Below, one piece after another: positions 46,471 to 60,400 of a stretch of 64,000 nt of DNA. Every line of letters starts with the position of its first letter. The stretch's first letter is position 1. The translations under genes were made by a program, and so were the position numbers. This DNA is from Trochalopteron elliotii (Eukaryota > Chordata > Aves > Passeriformes > Leiothrichidae): NCBI GenBank assembly GCA_024734555.1, contig JANPWX010000653.1:2304306-2368305 (forward strand), read 5' to 3'. Below the pieces are notes generated by a model. That model did no database searches. It was not told where the DNA came from and was given only the letters and a program-made list of their open reading frames with translations.

Positions 46471-49072
46471 GTCTTGTAGCCGTATCTGAAGGTTTCCAGG
46501 TTTTTCTCTACCTCATTGAGCTGCTGTTTCCAGAGCTCTAAGCTGCCACCTGACACCCAGCAGCAATGCCAAGGCTGTCTTCACAGTCTGCATCACAGAG
46601 GGAAGCTCAGAGTCTTCCCAGGCAAAAATGGTCTTGACATGATTTCACAGTACAAAAAAGTTTGAAAGGTTTTGTTTCCACTCCAAGGCAGATCCAAAAC
46701 ACATTTTGAAACTTTGAAAGTCATCATAAAATGGATTCACTGTCTTTCTGCCAGCTACAGTCAGCTGGTTGGGCTGCAGAAAAAAAGAGCTGAGTTGCTG
46801 TAAAACACCCAAAAACAGAGGAGAGCACAATTTTGTTTACAGTGACCCAAATTTTAAAACTCTTCTTGAAATTAAAACCCACTAAGGACTGTTCTCAATT
46901 AATGGGACATTTGTGAGCACAACCACACGTAGACAAGTTGGGGCTGGTCCTAGTCCACACTGTAAGGGGGCAGCTGCTTTGAAAATTCTAGTACATTAAA
47001 GTGGCTGAAGGCAGAACTGGACCTGCTGAGAATGGCAGTGCAAAGATCCTGCCATGCATTTGGCACAAAGCCACACAGACTGCTGTAAATCATTTGGGAA
47101 GCTCAAGGGCTGAGGTCTGGCCCTGGAGAAGCCTTGTCCTCCTCCTGCCAGGGCATGGGAACTCATTCTTCTTTTGCAGACTAGCCCATTGCAATAGGAC
47201 AAGCACCTTTGTCCTGTTCATGCATTTCCAAGAGGATATCCTCATGATGAGATCTGGAACTAGTCCCTCCTCAAGGTTTGGTTTGGGTTTTCTTTTAATA
47301 TTTCAGTGTCTTCATCCTCTACTCACACAGAGAGCTCAGACCTGCCCTTTGCCAGCTTTATCTTGTCTGTGATGTTGGTACTTCACACTCCCCTTCCTTC
47401 AAACTGGGAACTGAACATGAAATTTGGGGAAGAAATTACTCCCATCACACTTACAGTAGTTTTAACATGCTGGGATCTCAGTAGATTTCTCAAGGCTTAA
47501 ACCAGTATTATTGAGAGCTATGTAAATCCCTGAGAACAGAGCTGATGATTCTGCTGGAATGGGGAGCCTTATCCTTATTTTAACACAGGTTTCTAAAACA
47601 AAGACAGCCATATGCCTAGGGCTGAATGAGGCTGTTGTTACCCAGAAAGAGACCTCCTTTCCAGGGCTTACACCATGTTTTCTTAAATTTTCGAAGGACA
47701 AAACCCAGCTATTTTAATGAACCTAACTCAATAATTCCTAATCCTTAAATTAAACACTAACAGTGAAGCTCAAAAACTGGCCTCCCAAGTTTCAAAACAC
47801 AAATCATGACCAGAACCCATTGGTAAACATTCCTGAAAATAAGTTTTGTTTTGTTTTCCCCCTCATGCTCTGCTGAACCTTGGAAAAACTAACTCACTCC
47901 TAATATTAATCCTAGTATAAACAGATTAGGAGCTCCCCTTCCCCCTGCTCTGCAAAAAATAATGCCTGTGAAAAGACATTTTTTCACATCAATGAAACCT
48001 GAACATTTGTCTATTTTATGGACACCTTAAAAGCAAATTCTCTCTTATTTTCTTATTTTGAAGCCCGAGAAAAAAGTTTAATGTGTTATAAGAAAGGTGA
48101 TACGTTTTTTTTTTGCATCCATTTGATTAACAGAATTTGTGGCTTTATCAGAAAGAGCAGAACCAGCCCTTTCCCTCCTTAAATGAGGGTGTGCCAAGCA
48201 TCCAGTTGGAGATATCTCCCTGTTCCTTTCTCAGCAGCAGTGTGTGACACAACCCATTAGTAGCTGAATGCTGGGGAAGAATGTTTTCAGCCAGACATCT
48301 GAGCTATGGTTTGATTCCTCACAATTCATTAACTTTGAGGTGTTATTTCAGCAGCTCCATGGGCTCTACATCTGGCATTTTTTCTCTGCTCTCCTGCCCT
48401 TGAGGTGACACTAATGCCAATGGAAAGATGCAGCTTTCATCCTTGCAGGTCTTGTAGCAAAATTCCAGTGATGAACAAGGGGGTCCTTTCCCAGCCAAGG
48501 GCAGTGAGACTCCTATGTCCTTTAATACATGTGATTCCCATGGCTTGGGCTTGGTACATTTACCCAAGGTACGAGGTGAGGTGTTATCCAGGGAAATTAG
48601 AAAATGACTTTTTCACATTGAAAACACTGGCAGAGAAAGTTTCCCTGGAGAAGCTGAAGTTGCTGGCGGATGCACTGCTCTGCCTGTGTGGATCAGACAC
48701 CCCCCAAGTAAGATAATGCACCTCCCTGCATCACACATGACTTACAAATCTCAGATAACAGCATGTGCTCCAGATTTACAGCCAAAAATGGACATCTTGG
48801 GGTATGGAGAACTGCAGTTTATGAACATTTGGTTTTATGTTGGGTCAGACAGAGTTAAAGACAATCTTGGAGCATAGATTGGGCCATCTGTTATCAAGGG
48901 AATGGCTGATCAGAAAGTGTTTGTACTTTAACACTTCAGGCTCAACTCCTGCAAATGCCAAAGCTTGGAAGTGACTTTATTTCTGCATGTGAAGATGTTG
49001 TTCACAGATATAAACTTTGTAAGCTGGGTGTGTTTGAATTAGGAAGGTGGCCAGGCAAGGCAAGGTGCTGAG

Positions 49073-49150
49073 GCAGAAGAAAGAAGGAAACAAACAAGGA
49101 AAAAGCAAAAAGAGAAAAAGATAAAAATAAAAGAAAGACAGATAGAAAGA
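49073..49150 (+). repeat. A/G-rich low-complexity tract
   Basis: AGAAGAAAGAAGGAAACAAA, then AAGGAAAAAGCAAAAAGAG and AAAGAAAGACAGATAGAAAG. Low complexity. The serine and phenylalanine-rich minus-strand frame over it is its shadow. Confidence 0.8.
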
Positions 49151-51352
49151 TATCAGTTATAAGGGAAAAATCTGCCATGATATTAGAAGTTTTGACAGAT
49201 TCTAGGAGGTGCCAGACCATTCCCCAGGCCTTTATTCATGGCTCTCACCTCCTTCTCCCATATCCATGTTCTGGGGACAATGACACCATTTGCAGAAGAA
49301 CAAGTAAGTGTGCTGCAATCTGACAGGGATTAATCATTTCTTCAGTGCATGAGAGGTAGTTTTTTCAGAGGTATGGCATCAGGTATAAAACCCTTAGGTC
49401 ACATAGCCTCTGAGGGAGAGATAGTAACCCTCTGCTCTGCTGCAATGCGTGAAGGTCAAGCAGCTTAAAATGCTTTTGGAAAGAAGCTCAGGTTTGTTAT
49501 GACAGGAAGGTTATGGGGAGACAGGGGGGAGCAGAGAATAAATAGCTAATTTGAGAAGTATCCCAACACAGGTTCCATTACTATTCCTGTGGGTAGACTT
49601 TCCTAGCAGCCTTTCTGCTGGAGAACCAAGTACCAAGGAAGCAGCCTTCAAAAACCTTCCCCTCCCTGCACGGCCTGACTCCAACTCCTCCCCATATGAT
49701 TTTTTCCTTTTTCCTGCACAGGGCAGTATTGTGCTCATCAAGAATACGTGCTCAAGTTTCTTAGTGTGTTTCAGCATCCTCATCAGCAGAGATGGCTCTT
49801 AATCACATTTGTTCTCTAATGATGACAAGAAGTGCCTCACAATTTTACGTAGTTTTACCTTTGCCTTTACCCTTGCTAAATATTATGGCCCACTGAACTG
49901 CCTTCTCCATGTAATGCTGCAGATTTTTAAGTGTTGCACAACAGCAATGACTGATGAAATTACCAATCAGCCTCAATAAATTATACTGTGACAAACAGCA
50001 TTACTAATGGCATGCTAATCCCTCTGTGTTGCCTTTACAAAATCTCATAAAGGAGTTCCTAATTCTTCTCCAGCATACCATTAGATGCACAGAGGTCACT
50101 TTGATGTGATCCATGGCATGATCCAAAGCAGGGAGAAGCTGTTCATTGCCTGCTCTTTACTTAAAAGGAGTTAGAATCATGCTTGAATCTCTTGGGATGT
50201 GTAAAGTAGTGGTCACATGCCTGGCAGCAAGGCAGAAAAGTGCAGTAAGTGGTAGAGGCAATTTTTAAGCAGAAAATTATATAACAACTTCAATGGATTC
50301 CCTTTTCTATGCACCATAAAAGGGTGGTGGGTGGGAGCTGATCAGAGCTGAGCTTACTGACAGAGAACAGCAAAGTATAGACATTTGACAAATTAAAGAG
50401 ATATTTATTACTTTAATATCTCAAAAATGCCTTTTAGCGTCCACTTTTCAGCTATTACAAAAATATAAATTGGCTTGGATTTACATTGCTGATGAAGCAT
50501 GGAAAGTCTGAGTATCCTAAAGTGATTTAATTGTGTGGCTTTAGACCTTGCCTTCCTGCACAGCTCTTATCAAACACTGGAGATTAGAGGTTTATAAGGG
50601 TTTTGTCAGCAGGGTAGGCACCTCATGGGGGTTGCTTACCTGAGTCTGGAGACTCATTTCTCTACACTGGCCACAGTCCTGCTCAGCCTCCTAACTCAGC
50701 ATCTTAAATGACCTCCTGAAGAGGCTTGCTTTCCACCACTGGCATAAAATCCTAATTTTTGCATCCATGTTGGGCACCTCTGACAAGTGATCCATACATC
50801 TCCTTACATGATCCCAGATCTGGAGCAGCTCCAAAACTAGAAGATATTTACACACACCAGCCTGAGTGGCTGCCTGTGATTTTTATGTTCCATCAGAACA
50901 TTCATGGAATATGTGATGTCCCCATTAAATACTCGTGCTACTGATTTGCTGGTGCCCAGGACAGGAAGTCCTGTCACAGGAAATCATTCTCCCCTCCTTG
51001 TCTGCAGACTCAGCTGCATGCTCAGCTTTGGGGTGACACCAGTAAAATATACCAGGCATTTCTAAAACAGATTTAATTAGACTAAACTTAGATCATATGA
51101 TGTCCAGTGAATCTCAATTTGGTGGGATGTGCAATAAGAGTGCTACAGTCAAAGATTAATAACAATCTCTGTGTCAGCTGCATGGATACCTGTAATGAAC
51201 CTCATGGAAATCCAGGAACCCTCACTGCCCTGTAGACCTCAGTACATCACACTCTTTGCTTGCAAAGACACATTTTAATTGAAGTCAGCCTCAGCACAGC
51301 CACAGATCACTGAATATATAACAACTGTTTTGAGTGTGAGTGTGTGTAAACT

Positions 51353-51391
51353 AAAGGAAGCTCAAACCTGTACATGAAAGGAAGCTCAAAC
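51353..51391. repeat. 15-bp direct repeat, 24-bp period
   Basis: AAAGGAAGCTCAAAC occurs exactly at 51353-51367 and 51377-51391, with CTGTACATG between the copies. Probably a local duplication. Confidence 0.8.
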
Positions 51392-52787
51392 TTTTGGACA
51401 ATTAGAGCCCAAAATGCTCTGATTGTGGTGTTCTCAGCTACCCAGCCCACAAAGGCTCCTCTGTGTCTACCACAGACTCTGATGACACTCTTGGGTACTT
51501 TTTATCCTGTCAAATGGTACCAAAAGCCACTGAGGTGTCTGCTCTGGGAGCCCCATCTCACTGGGACTTGAGGATGAGGAAGGAGATATCTGCCTTGGGA
51601 GGCAACCCAAAAATGAGATCAAGTGACTGTGATTGTCCCCAGACTTTGCACTAAGTTTTGATCAAAGACAGATGGTGACAGTGTCTCACTTTGCTCGCTA
51701 GGCTTGTGGTTAAAGGCTTCCCATGAGGATGGAGACATGGGTCTGCCAAGCTGAGCCCTAACCACAAGGCTCCACAGCAACTGGGGTAGGGGACAAGATT
51801 TGCTGGGGTGCAGCTAGGGACTCCAGAGGGAAAGGTGGCCCAAAGGAACAGGATGACCTCCATGCAAGGTGAAAGAAGACAGGTAGGAGCAGGGAGCTGG
51901 GGTCTAACTGCTCTACTTATGGCACCACTAATCATTTAGGATTCATGCTGAGGAAGACACCCTGTCAACACCTCTCTGTTTGCCATCTCTGTTGGAGGCT
52001 CTTCTCCTCCTTTCCATTATATTTATACATGAAGAAGGTATGGCCAAGATAATGCTCAGGGTGCTAAAACCTACAATGCCCTGTTAAACCCCATATCAGT
52101 CCTTTAAAAACTGTTTTACAGAACCAGCTTTAGAAAAGATATTTTAGATACATATTTACAAGCTGAGGGGTTTTAAAGGCGTAAATTGTCCCATAGCTTT
52201 CCTGGAAGAACAAGACAGACATTAAAATATTCCACGAAGACAAGTGGCTTTGATGGCTTTACATGCTGGTTTAGTGTTTTTATGGTTTCCACACATCTTT
52301 TATCTTCTGTGCAGAGGTGTGAGTCATGCTTTTTTATTGAAGGAGTGCATATAATTAAAGTGGTGTAGTTCTACACTAAAAACACTTTCACAAGAGAGTA
52401 GAGCATGGGAATGTGTAAGAAGATTTTATCCAAGCAGTTTTTATTTCCTCTGCTGAATAAACTGCATCATAGCCTCTAAGGATATGGTCTGGAGGTCCAG
52501 ACAATAACAGAGCTGTTTCTTTGTCCTTTAGTTCACCCTATTTTAACCAGACAGGAATTTTGCTCACATCCAACTTCATGGTCTCGGCATAGCAGCAGAG
52601 AACTCAGAGGCATCACCTGAGTCATCAGCAGGACAAGTTTGATCCTCTGCTGATTTCAATGCAGTGACCCAGGGAAGGATATTCTGCTCATTTTATAGCA
52701 TATGAAACAGTGCCAGATTTGCAGCCTGTTCCTTTTCTTGTCCTCTGCCACCATGGCAGCTGCAGCCAAGGTCTGCCCTTGATTTGT

Positions 52788-52973
52788 AGAATCACAGAAT
52801 ATCCTAGGTGGAAGAGACTGACAAGGATCATTGAATCTAACTCCTGACCCTGCCCAGGTCAAACCAAGGCACCATGTGCCATGAGAGCATTGTCCAAATG
52901 TTTCTTGAACACTGGCAGGCTTGGTGCCACCTCCCAGGAAACCTGATTGTCCATGTACTCATCAAAACCTTGC
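52788..52973 (-). mobile_element. CR1 LINE 3' portion, second subfamily type
   Basis: Begins AGAATCACAGAATATCCTAG and continues TTGAATCTAACTCCTG, GCATTGTCCAAATGTTTCTTGAAC, TGGCAGGCTTGGTGCCACCTCCC and GGAAACCTGATTGTCCATG. The GAGAGCATTGTCCAAA plus TTGAACACTGGCAGGCTTGG wording belongs to the CR1 group whose 3' end reads TCAGGATATTCTATGATTC in sense. It differs from the copies at 34744 and 63824. Non-coding, 5'-truncated. Confidence 0.92.
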
Positions 52974-54379
52974 AAATAAATGGCCTTTGCTGTCTACACT
53001 ATCCAATAGCCAAGCCCAAGGTTTGGTTATCCTGCAAGCCACAGTGGGGGTCACCTTGAATTTCACTTCGGCTGTGTCCCTGAACTGTGCAGGGCTTTTA
53101 TTCAGGGGCATGGCAGAATACAGTCAGTCCACCTTGGGTTTCCTCCCCAGGAAAGCACTGCAGAGCTGGGGGGTATGAGTGGTGCCAGGGAAAATCTCCT
53201 GGATTGAGCAATATGCTGCTGATACTGGTGGTGACTCACAAAGGTCAAATTCCTCTGCCCCCATCTCCCACTCAGGTCATCCCAAGGACCAGAGTCTGGT
53301 CATAAAGGATTTAAGATTTCCTTCTCAGCTTTGCTAATGTGCTGATGAGCCCCACAACTTCAGTCCAGGCAGGGCTGCAAGTATCTGTGCAGAGATAAAC
53401 TGGCTTGCCAGGGCTCTCAGCACTGTGAGCAGACAGGATGGCTCCAGAGTCTCTGGCTGAGCAGTGGATGTTGCACTGGAGCCATCAGTAGGCTGATGTC
53501 TCTGACAAATGGGCTGCTGCCACTCTGCAGCTCTCCCCTCCATGGTGCAAAACCACTGCCTGCTCTGCACCAGCTGTATCCTCTTCCAAAAAATAGCTGC
53601 TGGACACTACAGGCTGAAGCAGTTTCTGTTGGTTGTTAAATACATTTAAATGCAAGATAAAAAGTAACAGGTCAGTGGGATGAAATTTGGGCTGGTGTTG
53701 CTCACAGGACCAAAGGCTGACAGACAGAACTATGTCTGGAGAACCCACTCTCATGGCTGATAGCTTTTAACTGGCTATCTGACTACTTTTAACAAGGGAC
53801 ATGTGAAGGGAGACGAGAAGTATTTGGGTCAAGAAGGGCCTGGTGTGAGTAAAGTTCCCGTGGGAGTTGGAAGTTCAAACAAAAACAGAGACAAAGCATC
53901 CCCTTCTCAGTTGACTGTGACAGTGACTGACACTACTGACTCCTGGATCATTAGTCCTTATCCACATCAATACAAAACGTTCAGGACAAAGGATTTCAGA
54001 CCACCAAGTAGTAATATGCTTTTGTCTGTAGTAATGTGATATTTGTTTGAATATGAAAACCGGTCTTATAACATAAGAGGTCATGTTGCCAAGATCATCT
54101 ACTGTGAATGAGGAAAATTGTATAAATGAAATGGTAACCTTTTTGCTCTCACTGCTTTCTTTGCTAAAGTAGATAAACAATAGAATATTTCAGTCTCACA
54201 AACTTGTTTCTGAGCAAGACAGTTAATGCACCACGCCAGAATGAGACTGGACCTGAGTCAGGGTTCGAGAGGTGAGAGAAGACCCCATCTACACCATCTA
54301 CACCCACATATTGCTCCCAACTGGACAAAGTGTCAAGGGATGTGCACACAGTCTCAGGCACATGGTGGATTCTTGGGGT
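52974..54379. other. Unique non-coding DNA, no gene seen
   Basis: No repeat body is recognised between the two CR1 copies. Frames at 53334-53570 and 53485-53754 have no known motif. A short direct repeat (CATCTACAC twice) lies near 54285-54305. Confidence 0.5.
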
Positions 54380-54456
54380 GGCCTTAGGCGGGGCAGGAGT
54401 TGGACTTGATGATCCTTGTGAGTCCCTTCCAACTGAGGATATATGACTCTATGATC
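54380..54456 (+). mobile_element. CR1 LINE 3' tail, second subfamily type
   Basis: GGCCTTAGGCGGGGCAGGAG, then TTGGACTTGATGATCCTTGTG, AGTCCCTTCCAACTGAGGAT, ATATGACTCTATGATC. This is the 3' end of the same CR1 type as the copy at 52788 but in the opposite orientation. About 75 bp remain. Confidence 0.9.
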
Positions 54457-57400
54457 CAAAATTTGTTGATGTTGCAGTGACTGCTGTTTCCCACTGATTC
54501 CAGGTGCAAGACCTCTGCCTGGACCTGAGTTTGGTTGCTTTCTCTGAATTTTATTTTTATCTTAAATCAGTTTTAACAAGCATGAACACATTTACAAAAA
54601 AAAAGTTTGCCCTCAGGCTTGCTCATTTTCCCTGAGAGTCTTCCATATACCAGTGATGTTCCCCAGGGGAGCTGAGGGAGCATTTACATTTGTTTGGAAG
54701 AGAAATGAAGATTACAGATTTTTAAAGTAGTGTTTTCCCACCCTCACTCTAAGGGGAAAGCAAACACATGCATCAAACACATTGATGCTGGGATTTTCAT
54801 TCCTCTAACTGCTCTTAAACAGATGTGCTTATAATTAGTGGACGCTGTGAAATGCCAAGATTGGTTTAATACTGTGCAATACTGACAGTCGCTCAGTGGG
54901 AGACCTGCAGGTGTGCAAGGAGTTCTGACTTGGTTGTAAAAGAATATTAAAGAAAAACCCTGCAGAAGTGAATTTGTCCTAAGCCCAAAACATCCCTTAG
55001 GGTTGTTGAGGCTCAAGCAGGTAACAGGTACCTTTTTCATGTCCATGAATATCATGCAAAAACTTGTGGGCTTTTGCACAATTTTGATAGCTGATGCAGA
55101 TGAAGCTGGACAGAAGCTCACTTCAGATGAAACTCTCCACCTCAAGCTCAAGCACTAGCAAATCCACAAGAACCCCTGAGGTTTCATGCTGAGGAGAAGC
55201 CCCCCAGAGCCATGGATCATTTCTGGAGAAGCTCAGGATGATCATCACAGGCGACATGACTGCTCAACACAGACAGTTATAAACTACAGGAGAATGTTGA
55301 TTGTATTTTCTGTACCTGGAAGTGTCAGGTCTTGGAGGAGGTTTTGAAAAAAAACCAAAACCAAAAGGAACTGACACTTGCTGTGTTGCTGTTCCTTCTG
55401 AGTGAAGATATCCAGGTGCACTGGTGCTATCCAGAGAGCACGTGGGCATGGGGGCTAACAGCTCATTCCTCTTAGTCTCAATTCAAAGTCAGGTGCCCAA
55501 ATAAGCATTGAGAGCCCAAGAGCTCTATTGGGTGTGGATCTCAGAACTCAGAAGAGATCTGTTTTCTTTCACATCAATTTCCAGCTTTTTTTGGTAGAGC
55601 AATAGCCAGGTTTATGCACTGCTCTGAACACATGTCTCTCTAGGAAACTTAAGCATTATATTTCCAATACCTCAATAACTTCTTCCTTTATTGAAAGTTT
55701 GTGAAAAAGGGAGAGATGTTTGATTTATATCCATTCTGTTATGCCATTATAAAACTTAATTCCAAATGAAACCAATCTAGGTAAAAAAATGTAAATGACC
55801 ACCACTGCAGGCCTCTTCTCTTATAAACTCTGTTTTCAGCTTCAATGGCTTTTTCTTGTGACACACTGATGGAACTCATTTGTTTAAATGTCATAACCCA
55901 GAGCCTTAAAGATACTTCTTGTGGCTCACCTGGACCCCATCAGATTCTTTGTAGGTCCTGTGTGGACACAGCCCCAGCCCATGTAGGTGTCTCACAGCTC
56001 TTAGGCTCTCTCAAAGAGCACTGGATTACTGTGTTTGGAAAATGAAATCACGGACACAGTTTTCAGGGTTGCCCTGTCATCATTGAAGGGAGAACAAACA
56101 GTGTTTGAACATATCTGTTCCCAGGCAGTGCTAGCTGGATTTATTTTTTTAGATTTATGGTGCTTTGATCAAGCAGAAAGACACGCTTTGGTGAGTAATG
56201 TCTTTTATCAATGGAAAATGTTAAACATGCTTTTTGGCACTTAAAGGTCCTGCTTGTACACCCCAAAGCTTATCTATATTTTCCAGTTATACCAATTATT
56301 CTAGCAGGAGATACTCCTAAAAGCTTTGTTTTGCTTCTTGTGCTGAGTTGAAAATGATACTTTGCACACATGAAGCAGCTCAGGAAGATGAGATAGGATT
56401 TAAAACATTCTCTCTAAAACTTTCAGCTCTTGCTTTGCAATAAAACATCTGAAAGAGAAGTAGGAACTCATAAAAAACATAAATAATTCTTGAGAATGCA
56501 TATTTCTTAAAATAATTTTAGTATTATACAATGCTATCTCCAACCAAGCTGTGCTCTGGTTTTCTGACTGAGAATCTGGCAAAGCTGATTTATCCAACAA
56601 GCATATATGCTTTCTAATTTTGTTCCTGCTGCAGAATCAGACTGTTTTCCTCAGGGGCATACTTTTGTTAAACGTCAGAGGATTTTTTTTTTTTTTCTCC
56701 AGAATTGTTATTTTGGAGTTATTTTTGAGAAATTAACAGTTGTTTTTCTCAGTCTCTGATCCTCAGCACCCATTGCACACTGGCTAGCTTTGCCTTTCCC
56801 AAAACAAATGATGGCACCCCCCTTTTGTTGTCTGTGTCCAGTTGTGACTGAATCTAGATTGCACATTTGAATGTGGGAAATGACACATCAGGTCCACCAG
56901 TTTGCATGTGTGTCTGTTTAGGGAAGTGAACATAACAGAAGTATGAGTACTTTGGAGTAAAAATATGTGGAACTTTGTGCAAGAGAAACTTGGCAAATTT
57001 TCTCTCCTCAGATGATACTCTGCTAGTCTTTCTGAAGAGAACTGGGGACCAGGTCCCATTTTCTGGACAAAAGGATAGGGAAAGAGTTCTAAATGTGCTG
57101 GCTGTGAAAGCTGAAATGATGTAAAATTTGCATAGTCTTGAGTTTTGTTTGAAACTTAGCTCATTTTCCCTCAAGGATTTGCTCCAGTTCCCACCCTTTC
57201 TCAAGAAAACACAGTTGGACCAATCCACATTGAACTTGGACAATTTATGGCTCTGCATCAGTTCTCTGCAAATCTCTCTGACTTCAGATGGTTTTGACAT
57301 GAAACCAGATGAAGAATTTGCTCCATCCCAAAACTTAGCATGCAATTCAGAGCAGGAACCCATGTGGATTGAAACTACAGCAAATGGTTTTGTAATCCCC

Positions 57401-60400
57401 TTCAAAGAGAAACAACCAAGCGGAGCAGTGGTTCTGTTAATGGTTCAAGGAAGCTCTGTTGATTAATGACTTCAAACTATTTACAAACAAAAATAACTGG
57501 AAATCAGTTCAAAGGGATGTCACATTTCTGTCACTTAGTGAGTTTTGACAAAAATATGAACACGTTGACAATTGCATAACTTGGACATGAATGTCTTTCA
57601 CTGTATTTTGTATATTTCCATGCTGTCACAAACAGGAATTTTGCCACGTAGAGAAGTGTTACAGTGTCCTAATGAATTTTTCAGAACATAACACTTGCAT
57701 TAGGGGATGTTGTAGTACTTGAAAATACATACGACTAGATTTGTACTAGCATTTTTATCTGATTTTTAGCTTTTTCTTCCCAGAATTTATTTGTTAATTA
57801 CCTTACCACTTCTGGCATTAGGATTTTTAGATGTGGTTTGTGGAATAACCAATAAAGAAATGCAATTAACCAATTACAGGGTTGAACACATGGCAAATCA
57901 AGTAAGAAACCTCAACCCCCATGATAATACTAAGAAGAAATATATGAGCAATATGCTCAATTCTGGGTGTCTCTAGTTCTGAAAGCAGTAAATCTAGAAC
58001 TGGTCCATGATATTTGCTTTTTTAATCACTTTTCTTCTTTTTGGCTGAAAGCTCATATTTTTGAACACCCATCAAAGCTAAAGGATGGGTATCACTCTAT
58101 GCCAAGATGCAGCCTGGTCAGTTTTGTGGCTGATGGAAACCCTTTTAGCACTTTAGCCTTCAAAGCCATTTCTTGCTTTGTGCAATTCAAACTGGACCTT
58201 TGGGACAGGCGGGTTTAGATGGAACCAGCAAAGAAGAAAAGCAGACTGTAAACTGAAAAAATCAAAGAGGGATTTTGGTAAGAGTAGAGAAGAGGGGAGA
58301 GAATGACTGTGGAGAAGTCTGAAATTAAATGGGCTTCAGTTCTTCAAGATCTGTGTTTCTTCTGGCTCTTTATCTCTTTGAAACAATATGTTCTGTAAAT
58401 GCTTTTTTTTTTTCTTTTTTGTAATCTGTTGATATTGGCAGAGAACTCTTGTTTTTAAGTAGTTTACATGAAAGCAAGGTTATTATGGACAACTCTTGAT
58501 ACCTCCTGTGAAGGTTTCATGAGCCATTATGGATTGTCAGTGAGAAGGGAGTGGAACACCAACAGCTTTCATGTGCGGGTGCTCAAGTTACAGATCACTG
58601 CCCTCAGAAGTAACCAGCAGAAGGGGAAAATTGTATTTTTTCTGCAGTCCTTTCCTTTTCCTGAGCGTTGCAGGAGGAGGGTGTTAACAGAGAACCCAGC
58701 CTGTGCGTGGCTCTGGTTTGTTTGACAGCACTGACCAAAATTAAGTTTTTAAGGTTTAAGGAAATATCTGAATAAAACAAAATGACAGTTACAAAAAGTA
58801 CCTAAGTGAAATGAATCACAGTATAACAAAACAAAAGCTTCTGCTATTACATTTACTCCACAGTTTCTGTCTGCATGGTATTTTAATTGCTGAAACTTTA
58901 AAATGTACATATTTATGTACACATAGAGCGTCCAGTGTTATGCTACCTCAGCAATACAGCTCCAAATTCCCTATGGTTTGATTTTGCTCTACTTAAAGCA
59001 TGCACTTCTAGAATATTTTAAATTATTTTAGTCAGCTAATCAGGATGAGATTAAGAGGTGTCTTGGTCACGGGCCATGGCTGCCTGTAAAGGCAATGGGT
59101 GGTGAAGGTTCAGTCCTCTTTAATTACACAGACGTGAGCATGACAGGGTCTAGTGGTTGCAAGCTGAAGTCAGGAAAAAGCTGAATAGGAAATAAAAAGT
59201 AGATTTATTATCCTGAGCATAATTAGATATTGGAACAGTCCCTTAAGATGGATGTAACCTCTTTCCTCTCAAGACTGGATCTCTTTCTGCCAGAACTGCT
59301 GTGCCCCAGCTCTCAGCTTCTGGCTCTAAGCAAGGAATCACACTAAGACAAATATCTGAACTGTTAGTGCTGCCTCTTTTCTGTTTTAACTTCAGTTCAG
59401 CATGCAAGTCCTCTGCATGAATATTACTACAAGATGAGGAAATGCCAGAGGCAATATAAGGGAATCAAACCCTCAGTTGGCTGCAATTTTCTTCCTGGAG
59501 GGACTTGTTCAGGAGCAGCCACAGGGTATATGTGACTGTACTGGAGGCAACAGAGAAGGGTCCTGCTGCAAGAGAAAGTACCAGCAGAAGATGTGAAATA
59601 ACCTGAACTTCAGAAAGCAGAGAAACTTCTGGAAACCTCTAAAGAGCACATGAGAAAGAACCAGGGCTCCTGCCTGACATAGGGTGTAAAACTAAGATGG
59701 GATCACTTCTCCTAATGTGGCAATAATTCCATCATTTTTGTGGTTTATGAAGTCAGCAGGGCTCTGTGAGAGGTTTCTCACCTCATAATTCCCAGCTGCC
59801 TGCAGGGTCTGCGTGTGCCTGAGCACACGAGCCTCACACCATGACCTGCCAGGGGCTCCCTGCCTCTGTTTGGGTGGCAGCAGGAGCTGAGCACCCCCAA
59901 AGGTGCTCACCTCTGTGCCTCAGCCCTCAGAGGTCATGGCTTGCTCAGTGACCACACAGAGCAGGAAGGACTGATCTGCAGCAGACCATGTGGGACAGGC
60001 CACCTCAGCACTGGGTTTTTGTGAGCTCGTTGCAGATCTCAGCAGCATCCACTGTTCCCATCTCAGCTGAAGCTACACTACACATGTGAACACTCAACTT
60101 AAAACCACTTTTAGCTATGTTGTTTGGGGTCCTGACTTCTCTATGGCACCAGTGGTGGTGAATCTGCAATCTGCATGGCTTTGGGGGCATGGATGAGTAT
60201 ACACTGAAGGGTGAAGTGCCTGTGTGAACTACAATGGTGCCAGGAACTCCTAGAAATAAAAAATTCTTTCATGATTTTTTGACACGTCAGAATGAAAGGT
60301 AAAATGAGAATCCAAACACTGAGCATGTTGAAAATTCAGGGGCAGATCCAGAGGCTTATTCACCACTTGGCTTAGTGGCCAAAAGATAATCTCATGCTTT

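Larger units (their letters stand above)
46471..52787. other. 6.3 kb of unique non-coding DNA, no gene seen
   Basis: Several small frames exist on both strands (for example 47001-47372 and 48405-48716) but none shows a domain that I recognise. The only low-complexity DNA is the purine tract near 49.1 kb and a short tandem duplication near 51.37 kb. No CR1, LTR or RNA gene is recognised. Confidence 0.5.

Noticed and set aside
48405..48716. 103-codon frame ending in an amphipathic leucine/lysine-rich stretch, followed by a GTAAGA donor-like word
   Set aside because: The upstream acceptor is poor and the peptide matches nothing that I know. A chance frame is the simpler reading.
54250..54275. 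GGGTTCGAG resembling a tRNA B box
   Set aside because: There is no matching A box, cloverleaf arms or acceptor stem around it.
56854..57405. Longest open frame in the window (about 183 codons, minus strand), overlapped by a 112-codon plus-strand frame at 57128-57466
   Set aside because: No recognised domain, no splice or promoter context, and an antisense frame open over the same bases. With roughly 128,000 codons in six frames and about 5-6 percent stops, a run of this length is near chance expectation by my rough estimate.
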